Source: Acanthopleuribacter pedis | GTDB lineage: Bacteria > Acidobacteriota > Holophagae > Acanthopleuribacterales > Acanthopleuribacteraceae | DNA length: 64,000 bases | Assembly: GCF_017377855.1 (NCBI RefSeq) | Contig: NZ_JAFREP010000024.1 | Coordinates: forward strand, 121,201 to 185,200 | Reading direction: 5' to 3' | Shown here: piece by piece, positions 37,040-44,442 of the stretch | Numbering within the stretch: the first letter of the stretch is position 1 | Layout of the letters: the number at the start of each line of letters is the position of its first letter | Notes under the pieces: generated by a model | Told to the model about the DNA's origin: nothing | Databases searched by the model: none | The model's input: only the letters and a program-made list of their open reading frames with translations | Program-made: the position numbers and the translations under genes

Positions 37040-37355
37040 AAAAGGCCCCACCGAATCAGGACCTTGATAAAGGCTGAATCGCAAAAAGGAAAAGGCCCCA
37101 CCGGCTGGGGGCCTTGCTCTTGGTTCCTTAAATAGAGGAAAGGCCCGCCTGGACGGGGCCTTGCTCTTCGTTCCTTAAATAGAGGAAAGGCCCGCCTGGA
37201 CGGGGCCTTGCTCTTCGTTCCTTAAATAGAGGAAAGGCCCGCCTGGACGTCGCCTTGCTCTTCGTTCCTTAAATAGAGGAAAGGCCCGCCTGGACGGGGC
37301 CTTGCTCTTGGTTCCTTAAATAGAGGAAAGGCCCCGCCGGAGCGAGGCCTTTTCT
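37040..37355. terminator. Tandem terminator array, 7 units, behind hcp copy 3
   Basis: Seven hairpin units with a period of 47-48 bases. The core is GGCCCGCCTGGACGGGGCC in the four middle units (one carries GTCG in place of GGGG), separated by the constant spacer TTGCTCTTCGTTCCTTAAAT. The outer units have diverged. An unusually long chain of terminators; the constant middle units show recent tandem amplification. Confidence 0.8.
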
Positions 37356-37369
37356 ATAAGATGCTGGAT

Positions 37370-37408
37370 TGTCGGGAAACCGATAGGTGGTTTCTGTATA
37401 AACCGACA
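37370..37408 (-). other. Conserved 3' RNA structure behind hcp copy 3
   Basis: Outer stem TGTCGG/CCGACA and inner GAAACC/GGTTTC. The outer stem differs from GCCGG/CCGGC in other copies on both sides, so pairing is kept. Confidence 0.65.
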
Positions 37409-37456
37409 GGACGATCCCGCTCAGGTGTGGTTAACCACGCCCGAGCGAACCGCAAT

Positions 37457-37927
37457 CTAGTGATCGTTTACTTCGTCTTCTGCTTCGATGCCGTCTTCGT
37501 TGTAGCTGTAAACAACGTTGCCGTACACCATTTTGGTGGTGTGCTCATCGGGGAAGCTGTCGCTTTCGGGCAGGTACACGTTGCGCTTGGTGATGCCGGA
37601 GTAAACAACTTTAAGGCGTTTGAATTTGATGGTGAAGTAGTTGACCATGTCGCCGTTGGTGATGTCGGGGCGGTAGAACAACACTTCCAAGTCAGCGATT
37701 TCAACGTTGTTGAACAGGTGTTGGAAGGTAACAGGCGTGTGTTTGCCCATTTCGGAAACATAGGTCAAAGGCTGGCGAGAGCGCTTGGACTTAACTTTGT
37801 TGTCCAACTCGGATACGGGCAGGTTGGAGCTCAGGTGCAATTCGTGAACGCGGATGTGGGCTTCGTGGCCGGTCTCAGCTTCTTTACCGGGAATTGCGCC
37901 ACAGTTGATAAAAGAATAAACGGTCAT
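37457..37927 (-). CDS. hcp: T6SS tube protein Hcp, copy 3
   Basis: 156 residues, Hcp family as copies 1 and 2. Combines features of both: HELHLSS and DITNGDMVN like copy 1, IADLEVLFYR like copy 2, and ESDSFPDEH like copies 4 and 5. Such mosaic sharing suggests gene conversion. Own sigma-54 promoter, activator palindrome, 3' RNA structure and the longest terminator array. Directly upstream of copy 2 on the same strand, but the seven terminators should keep the two transcripts separate. Confidence 0.82.
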   Translation of the reverse strand: MTVYSFINCGAIPGKEAETGHEAHIRVHELHLSSNLPVSELDNKVKSKRSRQPLTYVSEMGKHTPVTFQHLFNNVEIADLEVLFYRPDITNGDMVNYFTIKFKRLKVVYSGITKRNVYLPESDSFPDEHTTKMVYGNVVYSYNEDGIEAEDEVNDH

Positions 37928-37971
37928 TTCGGGATCTCCTTGACGGTGATTAACTTCAGCGGGTTACGGTA

Positions 37972-37989
37972 AAGCAGGGTCCGTGCCAA
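37972..37989 (-). promoter_or_regulatory. Sigma-54 promoter of hcp copy 3
   Basis: Minus strand TTGGCACGGACCCTGCTT, identical in the core to copy 2; GC of the -12 box lies 47 bases before the start codon. Confidence 0.85.
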
Positions 37990-38039
37990 CTTGAAATCCC
38001 CCGTCTTACACCCATTTCGGCGTGGAATATCACCCAATC

Positions 38040-38057
38040 TGTTTGCATCGCCAAACA
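38040..38057. promoter_or_regulatory. Putative activator site of hcp copy 3
   Basis: TGTTTG-CATCGC-CAAACA followed by ACCTGTTC, 52 bases upstream of the -24 box. Confidence 0.6.
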
Positions 38058-38500
38058 ACCTGTTCAGAGAACCGGAACACCGACGACAAAACGCTATCCC
38101 AATTCCAAACAACACCTATCTCGATCCGAAACATGCTCAGGCAATATGGGCTTCCATCCTTATTTAATAAGGAGCATGGCGGGCGAACCATTTTTGGATT
38201 CATCGCCGGCGACTTCTTCAACCTGGGAGCAGAAGGCCCAACCCAGGCGCGTTCAGCGTGCCTCACCCCCAAAAAAGTGCCTTGGTTCACAATTTTATTT
38301 TTTTTCGACCAATCATCGAAATCGAAGCGTGTTAATAAGCGGCATACCCAGCATTTTCGGAAAAACCATGCTCCACGGTTCATTCGGCTAGGTCGGCCGG
38401 TCCTTCTTCCTTGAATTCATTTCTGTTTGTCGACCGCCGCGACCGCGCTTCGCCCTCCTGTCCTGCCGATTCTCGGCTGCCGGCGGTTGGAGGAGTTTCC

Positions 38501-40385
38501 ATGTTGCTTCATCGGGCCGTTTTTCGCCCCCCCGTTTCCATCCTTTTGTTTTTCTCGGTTTTTACCCTCACCTCACCCCTTACCGCACAAACGCCGGTGG
38601 TAACCCAAACCTTTACCCTACATCCCGGCTGGAATGCGGTTTATCTTGAGGTCGATCCCCTAAACGGCGGCGCGCCCGCCGACTGGTTCGGCGATCTGCC
38701 CGTGATCGCCTTGTGGACCCACCACCAACCGGAGAGCCGGGTCCAATTTATTGACGATCCGAATGCCGGACTGTGGAACCGACCCGGTTGGCGGGTGTGG
38801 GTGCCCGCGGGTACGGCCGACCGCGCCGTCAACCTGCACCGGCTCCAAGCCCAACGCGGTTATTTAATTGAGCTGGGCGGCGATCAGCGTCGCCGGCTGT
38901 CAATTACGGGCCGACCGGTCAACCGACAACCCAAATGGCAGGCACGCGCCTACAACCTGCGCGGTTTTCCGGTGGATGCCGCGGCGCCGCCCCGCTTCCG
39001 CGATTACTTCGCCGCCGAGCCGGCGCTTGCCGCGGGCGAGGTGGTCCGCCTCCAGCGCGACGGCCAATGGGAACCGGTCAACCCCAACAGCCTGATCGAG
39101 CCTGGCGTTGCCTATTGGGTTTACGCCGGGAACGCCGTGGACTTCAGCGGCCCCTTGCGGCAGACGGTCGATGCCGAATCGCTGAGTTTCTTCGACGGCG
39201 GCAACACCCGCCGACTCAGTATTCAGAACCCGGTTCCCGGCCGCGCCTTAACCCTGAGCTGGGCTGATCCGAACCGCGGGGTCCCGATCATGGTCCGCGC
39301 TTTTAACGCTGAAACGGCTGAACATAGCTGGCGTCCCTTTTTACCCGGCTCCTACACCACCGACAGCCAGGGCCGGCTCGACCTGCGTTTGGCCGTTGAC
39401 CGCGACGCCTTGAACGGCGACAACGGGGCGGGCGTGTTAACCGTGCTCGAGCCGGAGGGTACGCGTTTGTGGTTGCCGGTTGACGCAAGCGACCTGGCGG
39501 CCGCGGTCACCCGCGCGAAACGCGCCCCGGCCCACCAGGGTTTATGGGTCGGCACGGTCACCATCAACCAGGTCAGCCACCACGAACCGGTAGCCGAGGG
39601 CGAATCGCGTTTGGAATCCGTGGGTCGACCGCTGCAATACCGGCTGCTCGTGCATGTGGACGCCGCCGGGAACGCGCGCCTGCTCAAGCAGGTGGTGCAG
39701 ATGTGGCGCCGCGCCGAATTGGAAAGCGTGAGCGATCCCGACAACCCGGGGGACACCCATTTGCAGGTGGTCCAGCCAGGTGAAACCGTGTTGCTGACCG
39801 ACAAGCGCGGGTTTTACCGGTTATCAGTGGTCGACCGGCGCAACGAGACGCGGGGTTTGGGTCGACGCCGCCGAAACGGCCAACTACAGCGTTTTGGCGA
39901 CCACGGCGGACGGCTGTAGCGCCGCCGTGCGCCATCAGGTCACCCGCACACCGGGTCAGTTGGCGGTGGCCGTCGAGAACGAGGCCCTCGCACTGTGCGA
40001 TCTCAACGGGGTCTTCCAACTTCGCGCGCGGGCCGGCCGCGGCGCCGGTGGTCCGTACAACTACCATTGGACCCTGATCAGTGGACCGGCCGAGGGCGGC
40101 ACCTTCGACAACCCCGACAGCGAGGCGCCGCGCTTTACCCCGCTGGGCAACGGCGTCTACCGTTTCCAGGTCTCCGTCACCGACCGCAACGGCGCGGAAC
40201 AAAGCGCGTCTGCCAAGCTGTTCCGGTTCGACAACGACCTCAACGGCGACGGTTGCGTGGACGACGCGGATCAAGCCATGCGGTTCGCCGCCTGGGGTGC
40301 GCGGACGCTTGCGGCGGAACAGGACGTAGACGGTTCCGGCACCGTCAGGGTACTGGATCTGCTCATCAGCCGCGCTTGTTACTAA
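38501..40385 (+). pseudogene. Secreted Ig-like/dockerin-like protein, split by a frameshift
   Basis: The first frame (38501-39919) starts at an ATG after GGAGGAG and has a signal peptide (RPPVSILLFFSVFTLTSPLTAQ region). It then has a beta-rich ectodomain with LHPGWNAVYLEV near the start. It runs into nonsense after NETRG. The next frame continues seamlessly as VWVDAAETANYSVLATTADG, then an Ig/PKD-like domain (YNYHWTLISGPAEGG, VYRFQVSVTDRNG) and a C-terminal dockerin-like pair of Ca-binding loops (DNDLNGDGCVDDAD, DVDGSGTVRVLDLL). Removing one G from GGGG at 39852-39855 would fuse both into 627 residues. Either a true disabling mutation or a sequencing error; no slippery site supports programmed shifting. 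Extracellular attachment or matrix role is likely for the intact form. Confidence 0.7.
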
Positions 40386-40444
40386 TGGGGGCGGCGCGGT
40401 TCCGGGCCGCCCCCTTCCCGCGCGAATCCCAATCTGAGAAATGA

Positions 40445-40564
40445 CAAAAGGCCCCACCACGGGGCCTTTTTTAAACCAACTATAGGAAAGGCCCCGCCTG
40501 GACGGGGCCTTTTCTTATTTTGTTCCTCACTGTAGGAAAGGCCCCGCCGGAGCGGGGCCTTTTA
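40445..40564. terminator. Tandem terminator array, 3 units, behind hcp copy 4
   Basis: Three hairpins: GGCCCCACCACGGGGCC-TTTTTT, GGCCCCGCCTGGACGGGGCC-TTTTC and GGCCCCGCCGGAGCGGGGCC-TTTT, each preceded by a run of A. They serve both the plus-strand split gene and the minus-strand hcp. Confidence 0.88.
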
Positions 40565-40575
40565 TATGAAGACAT

Positions 40576-40612
40576 GCCGGGAAACCGATATTTGGTTTCG
40601 TGATAAGCCGGC
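40576..40612 (-). other. Conserved 3' RNA structure behind hcp copy 4
   Basis: GCCGG/CCGGC outer and GAAACC/GGTTTC inner stems; a second hairpin GCCACTGG/TCAGTGGC is next to the hcp stop codon. Identical in copy 5. Confidence 0.65.
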
Positions 40613-40649
40613 GGGGTCGGTGCCACTGGTGGACTCAGTGGCCCGTTTT

Positions 40650-41120
40650 CTAGTGATCGTTTACTTCGTCCTCAGCTTCGATGCCGTCTTCGTTGTAGCT
40701 GTAGACCACGTTGCCGTACACCATTTTGGTGGTGTGCTCATCGGGGAAGCTGTCGCTTTCGGGCAGGTAGACGTTGCGTTTGGTGATACCGGAGTAAACC
40801 ACCTTGAGGCGCTTGAACTTGATGGTGAAGTAGTTGGTCATGTCGCCACTGACGATGTCGGGGCGGTAGAACAACACTTCCAGGTCGGGGATTTCAACGT
40901 TGTTGAACAAGTGCTGGAAGGTCACCGGCGTGTGCTTGCCCATTTCAGAAACGTAGGTCAAAGGTTGACGGGAGCGCTTAGATTTAACTTTGTTGTCCAA
41001 CTCGGAAACAGGCAGGTTGGAGCTCAATTGCAATTCGTGAACGCGGATGTGGGCCTCGTGGCCGGTTTCAGCTTCTTTGCCGGGGATGGCGCCACAGTTG
41101 ATAAAAGAGTAAACAGTCAT
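40650..41120 (-). CDS. hcp: T6SS tube protein Hcp, copy 4
   Basis: 156 residues; the protein is identical to copy 5 and the DNA nearly so, including the 3' region, so this pair is a recent duplication or is kept alike by gene conversion. Marked by HELQLSS, IPDLEVLFYR and YSGITKRN. Sigma-54 promoter (41162-41179) and activator palindrome upstream. Its divergently placed neighbour on the plus strand is the reductase gene at 41497, so the activator site lies in a shared regulatory region. Confidence 0.82.
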   Translation of the reverse strand: MTVYSFINCGAIPGKEAETGHEAHIRVHELQLSSNLPVSELDNKVKSKRSRQPLTYVSEMGKHTPVTFQHLFNNVEIPDLEVLFYRPDIVSGDMTNYFTIKFKRLKVVYSGITKRNVYLPESDSFPDEHTTKMVYGNVVYSYNEDGIEAEDEVNDH

Positions 41121-41161
41121 TTGGGGGTCTCCTTATAAGTTAACTTCGACGCTTTAATACT

Positions 41162-41179
41162 TTGCAGGGTGCGTGCCAA
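41162..41179 (-). promoter_or_regulatory. Sigma-54 promoter of hcp copy 4
   Basis: Minus strand TTGGCACGCACCCTGCAA: perfect -24 box, GG-N10-GC, -12 box CTGCA. Confidence 0.85.
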
Positions 41180-41239
41180 CCCTGAAAGCCACCAAAATGC
41201 GGCCTCTTTACCCACTTTCCTACCTAAATTCACCCTTTT

Positions 41240-41257
41240 TGTTTCCCTCGCCAAACA
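41240..41257. promoter_or_regulatory. Putative activator site of hcp copy 4
   Basis: TGTTTC-CCTCGC-CAAACA (one mismatch in the left arm) followed by AGGTGTTCG, 62 bases upstream of the -24 box. Confidence 0.5.
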
Positions 41258-41396
41258 AGGTGTTCGCATTTGCGAAACACCGACCCCGCGGGGCGCTGTT
41301 CCATCCGAACACCCTCTATTTCAAATCCAAACACTTGGCTCACAGCGGAGGCTTCCGCGCTGCGCTCCTGCAAATCTGCGCCGTATTTCTTTTTTT

Positions 41397-41465
41397 GTAC
41401 CACTCGGTATTTTATTTCTTGACACTGGGCCACCGAGGCCTTATCTTTATCGTACCAGGTGGTAC
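41397..41465 (+). promoter_or_regulatory. Sigma-70 promoter with two TetR-type operator sites
   Basis: TTGACA (41419-41424), 17-base spacer, TATCTT (41442-41447). A perfect palindrome GTACCA-GG-TGGTAC (41452-41465) covers the expected start of transcription. A second, imperfect copy GTACCA-CT-CGGTAT (41397-41410) lies just upstream of the -35 box. The TetR-family gene at 42607 in the same unit is the obvious ligand-responsive repressor. Confidence 0.75.
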
Positions 41466-41496
41466 AAAATACCAACCACGAACATCGGGGGACATC

Positions 41497-42525
41497 ATGA
41501 ACAATCAAACCGTTTTAGTTACAGGCATTTCAGGTTACATCGGGCTGCACGTGGCCGCCGAACTGCTGCGCGCGGGTTACCAAGTACGCGGCTCTGTTCG
41601 CAGCTTGAAAAAAGAAAACGAGGTGCGCGAAACCATGGCCGCCGCCAAGGTCGACACCCGCAACCTCAGCTTTGTTGAACTGGACCTGACCCAAGACAAC
41701 GGCTGGATCGAAGCCGTCGCCGGGGCCGACTATGTCTTACACGTCGCCTCACCCTTTGCGCTCGCCAATCCCAAACACGAAAACGACATGATCGTGCCCG
41801 CGGTACAAGGCACCTTGCGCGCCCTGCGCGCCGCCAGGGCCGGCAAAGTCAAACGATTTGTGCTCACCAGCTCCGTGCTTTCGATGATGGGCAGCATGAA
41901 AACCGGCAGTTTCGGCCCCGACTCTTGGACGGACACCGAGGCACCCAACGTCAGCACCTACACCAAAAGCAAAACCATGGCGGAAAAAGCGGCCTGGGAA
42001 TACATGGCCGACTTACCCAAGGAAGATCAGTTTGAATTCACCGTGGTCAATCCCGGCGGCGTGATCGGCCCACCGCTCGGCCGTAACGTCAGCGGGCAAA
42101 CCATGACCATGGTCGGCGACATGATCGGCGGCAAAATGCCGATGGTCCCCAACGCGGCCTTCCCCATGATCGACGTGCGCGACGTGGCAAAAATCCACCT
42201 GGCCGCGATGACCCACGCCGAGGCGCCCGGCAAACGTTTTGTCGCTTCTTTAACCGAACCGGTCAGCTTTATCGACATGGCGCGCACCCTCAAAGCGAAC
42301 GGCTACCAAAAGGTGGGCACCCGCATCGCACCCAATTTCATGCTGCGCCTGCTCTCCTTCTTTGACCGCGAGGCCAAAGGGTTGCTGGGCATGCTGGGTA
42401 TGAACCTGAAATCGGAAAACCAAACCACCCGTTCGATGTTCAACTGGGAGCCCACCCCCATCAAACAATCCGTCCTTGAAACAGCGGTTGTCGTTCAACG
42501 CATCAACCGCGCCCAGGCTTCTTGA
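41497..42525 (+). CDS. NAD(P)-dependent epimerase/dihydroflavonol-reductase-like oxidoreductase
   Basis: 342 residues from ATG 41497, which stands 32 bases after the operator. Extended short-chain dehydrogenase: VLVTGISGYIGLHVA (TGxxGxxG Rossmann motif, residues 6-20), VLHVASPF, a KRFVLTSSVLSM strand, and YTKSK (YxxxK catalytic pair). The family (dihydroflavonol 4-reductase, aldehyde reductases) reduces carbonyl groups with NADPH. A 5' extension of the frame to 41173 is non-coding promoter sequence. It forms a unit with the TetR gene 81 bases downstream, a common arrangement for an enzyme induced by its substrate. Confidence 0.88.
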   Translation: MNNQTVLVTGISGYIGLHVAAELLRAGYQVRGSVRSLKKENEVRETMAAAKVDTRNLSFVELDLTQDNGWIEAVAGADYVLHVASPFALANPKHENDMIVPAVQGTLRALRAARAGKVKRFVLTSSVLSMMGSMKTGSFGPDSWTDTEAPNVSTYTKSKTMAEKAAWEYMADLPKEDQFEFTVVNPGGVIGPPLGRNVSGQTMTMVGDMIGGKMPMVPNAAFPMIDVRDVAKIHLAAMTHAEAPGKRFVASLTEPVSFIDMARTLKANGYQKVGTRIAPNFMLRLLSFFDREAKGLLGMLGMNLKSENQTTRSMFNWEPTPIKQSVLETAVVVQRINRAQAS

Positions 42526-42606
42526 AGCTTTTGGCCAAAATTCCTGTTAAAAAGAACCCAACCATCCCGGGCCCGTCGCCCGGGATCGCAGAAAAAAGGC
42601 GAAACC

Positions 42607-43233
42607 ATGCAACCCAAACGAAAACGCGGGCGACCGCGCACGGTAGAACGCGAGGCCACGGTCCTGTTGGCCATGGAGAATTACTGGCGCGAGGGCGTCC
42701 ACACGCTTTCGGTCAACGAAATCTGCCGCCGCACCAACTTATCCAAACCGGCACTGTACCGTGAGTTCGGCGGCGAAGACGGTTTGCTCGACGCCGCGCT
42801 GGCCCACTACCAAAAGATGGTGATCGACACCATGACGGCCGACATCGATCCCAACCGACCTTTCGCCGAAACCCTCGCCCGCATCGTGGCCGGTTTAACC
42901 GGACCCCGCGACACACCGCAAGGCTGCCTGTTGGTCAAAGTCCGCGACAACCCCGCGGCCCAGGGCCCACTCACGCAAAAACGGGTCGCCACCATCGTCG
43001 CCGCCATGCAGGCCGGATACGCCGCGCTCTTCCAACAAGCGCAAGCACGCGGTGAAACCCGAACCGACATCAGCCCCGAGCCGGCGGGCCGCTACCTCGA
43101 CACCCAAATCAACACCATCCTACGCCGCCTAGCTTGGAACGAGCCGCCCGAGGTCATTGCCTGGGAGGCCTGCCTCGCGCTTTCCGCGCTACTCCCCCCC
43201 GGAACACCCCTCGACATCCCGACCCAAAACTAG
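42607..43233 (+). CDS. TetR-family transcriptional regulator
   Basis: 208 residues; ATG after AAGGCG. Basic N-terminus KRKRGRPRTVE precedes the helix-turn-helix (LSVNEICRRTNLSKPALYREFGGEDGLLDAAL, about 35-65). The C-terminal ligand domain contains GCLLVKVRDNPAAQGP, typical of the AcrR/NemR-like group with a GC-L motif. Likely represses the reductase gene via the palindromes at 41397-41465. Terminated by a single strong hairpin shared with hcp copy 5. Confidence 0.9.
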   Translation: MQPKRKRGRPRTVEREATVLLAMENYWREGVHTLSVNEICRRTNLSKPALYREFGGEDGLLDAALAHYQKMVIDTMTADIDPNRPFAETLARIVAGLTGPRDTPQGCLLVKVRDNPAAQGPLTQKRVATIVAAMQAGYAALFQQAQARGETRTDISPEPAGRYLDTQINTILRRLAWNEPPEVIAWEACLALSALLPPGTPLDIPTQN

Positions 43234-43264
43234 AAAAAGGCCCCGCCTGGACGGGGCCTTTTTT
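43234..43264. terminator. Terminator behind hcp copy 5 and the tetR gene
   Basis: AAAAA-GGCCCCGCCTGGACGGGGCC-TTTTTT, one unit of the family that is repeated up to seven times behind the other hcp copies; bidirectional between convergent genes. Confidence 0.92.
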
Positions 43265-43276
43265 ATAGGAAAACTT

Positions 43277-43313
43277 GCCGGGAAACCGATATTTGGTTTC
43301 GTGATAAGCCGGC
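43277..43313 (-). other. Conserved 3' RNA structure behind hcp copy 5
   Basis: Same GCCGG/CCGGC and GAAACC/GGTTTC stems as copy 4. Confidence 0.65.
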
Positions 43314-43350
43314 GGGGTCGATGCCACTGGTGGACTCAGTGGCCCGTTTT

Positions 43351-43821
43351 CTAGTGATCGTTTACTTCGTCCTCGGCTTCGATACCGTCTTCGTTGTAGC
43401 TGTAGACCACGTTGCCGTACACCATTTTGGTGGTGTGCTCATCGGGGAAGCTGTCGCTTTCGGGCAGGTACACGTTGCGTTTGGTGATACCGGAGTAAAC
43501 CACCTTGAGGCGCTTGAACTTGATGGTGAAGTAGTTGGTCATGTCGCCGCTGACGATGTCGGGGCGGTAGAACAACACTTCCAGGTCGGGGATTTCAACG
43601 TTGTTGAACAAGTGCTGGAAGGTCACCGGCGTGTGCTTGCCCATTTCAGAAACGTAGGTCAGGGGTTGACGGGAGCGCTTAGATTTAACTTTGTTGTCCA
43701 ACTCGGAAACAGGCAGGTTGGAGCTCAATTGCAATTCGTGAACGCGGATGTGGGCCTCGTGGCCGGTTTCAGCTTCTTTGCCGGGAATGGCACCGCAGTT
43801 GATAAAAGAGTAAACAGTCAT
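43351..43821 (-). CDS. hcp: T6SS tube protein Hcp, copy 5
   Basis: 156 residues, identical in protein sequence to copy 4. Ribosome-binding region, sigma-54 promoter, 3' structure and one terminator conserved. The activator palindrome at 43951-43968 is intact, while a MITE-like element has inserted about 60 bases further upstream (44025-44244). Confidence 0.82.
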   Translation of the reverse strand: MTVYSFINCGAIPGKEAETGHEAHIRVHELQLSSNLPVSELDNKVKSKRSRQPLTYVSEMGKHTPVTFQHLFNNVEIPDLEVLFYRPDIVSGDMTNYFTIKFKRLKVVYSGITKRNVYLPESDSFPDEHTTKMVYGNVVYSYNEDGIEAEDEVNDH

Positions 43822-43862
43822 TTGGGGGTCTCCTTATAAGTTAACTTCGATGCTTTCTTACA

Positions 43863-43880
43863 ATGCAGGGTACGTGCCAA
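43863..43880 (-). promoter_or_regulatory. Sigma-54 promoter of hcp copy 5
   Basis: Minus strand TTGGCACGTACCCTGCAT: TGGCACG, GG-N10-GC and TGCAT, an almost perfect sigma-54 consensus. Confidence 0.87.
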
Positions 43881-43950
43881 CTCGCAAAACCGCCTATTCC
43901 GCCCAATTTCCAGCTCTTTTCCGGCAAATTCAGCCGAAATCGGCTCAATC

Positions 43951-43968
43951 TGTTTGCCTGGCCAAACA
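43951..43968. promoter_or_regulatory. Putative activator site of hcp copy 5
   Basis: TGTTTG-CCTGGC-CAAACA followed by CCCTGTTCG, 72 bases upstream of the -24 box. Confidence 0.6.
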
Positions 43969-44024
43969 CCCTGTTCGCCCAAACCAAAAACAGCTGCTGT
44001 TCGGTATCCCGGATCCAAACACCC

Positions 44025-44244
44025 CTAACCCGCATTTCTCACAAGGAATTCTGCTCCGAAGCATGAAACCCATGCAATTACGAGGGGGCGGCCTTCCGCT
44101 TTACTCTGTCGAGCAATACTCAACGTAGCGCTGCTACGCCGAAAGGTCGGCCCCGCTCCGTTTGCTCTCGGTCGTAATCTTCGTACTCACAAGGCTTTCA
44201 GCTTCTCGCGACGAATCCTCGTGAGAAATGCGGGCTAATCCCCA
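44025..44244. mobile_element. MITE-like insertion with terminal inverted repeats and flanking direct repeat
   Basis: About 220 bases, non-coding, imperfectly palindromic. Terminal inverted repeat CCCGCATTTCTCAC (44029-44042) and GTGAGAAATGCGGG (44221-44234), similarity continuing inward (AGGAATTC / GAATCCT). The 12-base sequence ATCCAAACACCC occurs directly outside on both sides (44013-44024 and 44245-44256), as expected for a target duplication. Confidence 0.65.
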
Positions 44245-44359
44245 ATCCAAACACCCGACAGACGATTGCTTCACCCCGCACCTATATATAATGTATAGAC
44301 GCTGAACAAGCCGCGCCCCCACGATCCCAAAGACGGCGTTCCCGGCGACGCCAACGGAA

Positions 44360-44398
44360 AACACCCGCGAAAACCGATTATTGGGTCTCGCGGGTGTT
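44360..44398 (-). terminator. Terminator of the HAF-type gene
   Basis: 11-bp perfect stem AACACCCGCGA/TCGCGGGTGTT with a 17-base loop, then TTTTCC on the minus strand, 45 bases after the stop codon. Confidence 0.75.
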
Positions 44399-44442
44399 GG
44401 CAACCTTTTCGTCGTTGGGTCGCTTAGCCGACCCTTTTCGTT

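Noticed and set aside
37040..37355. Regular 47-48 base repeats resembling a CRISPR array
   Set aside because: The spacers are constant, the repeats are GC-rich hairpins with T runs, and no cas gene is present; they are terminators.
39840..39900. Programmed frameshift in the dockerin-like gene
   Set aside because: There is no classical slippery heptamer, and the required change is a one-base skip in a G run.
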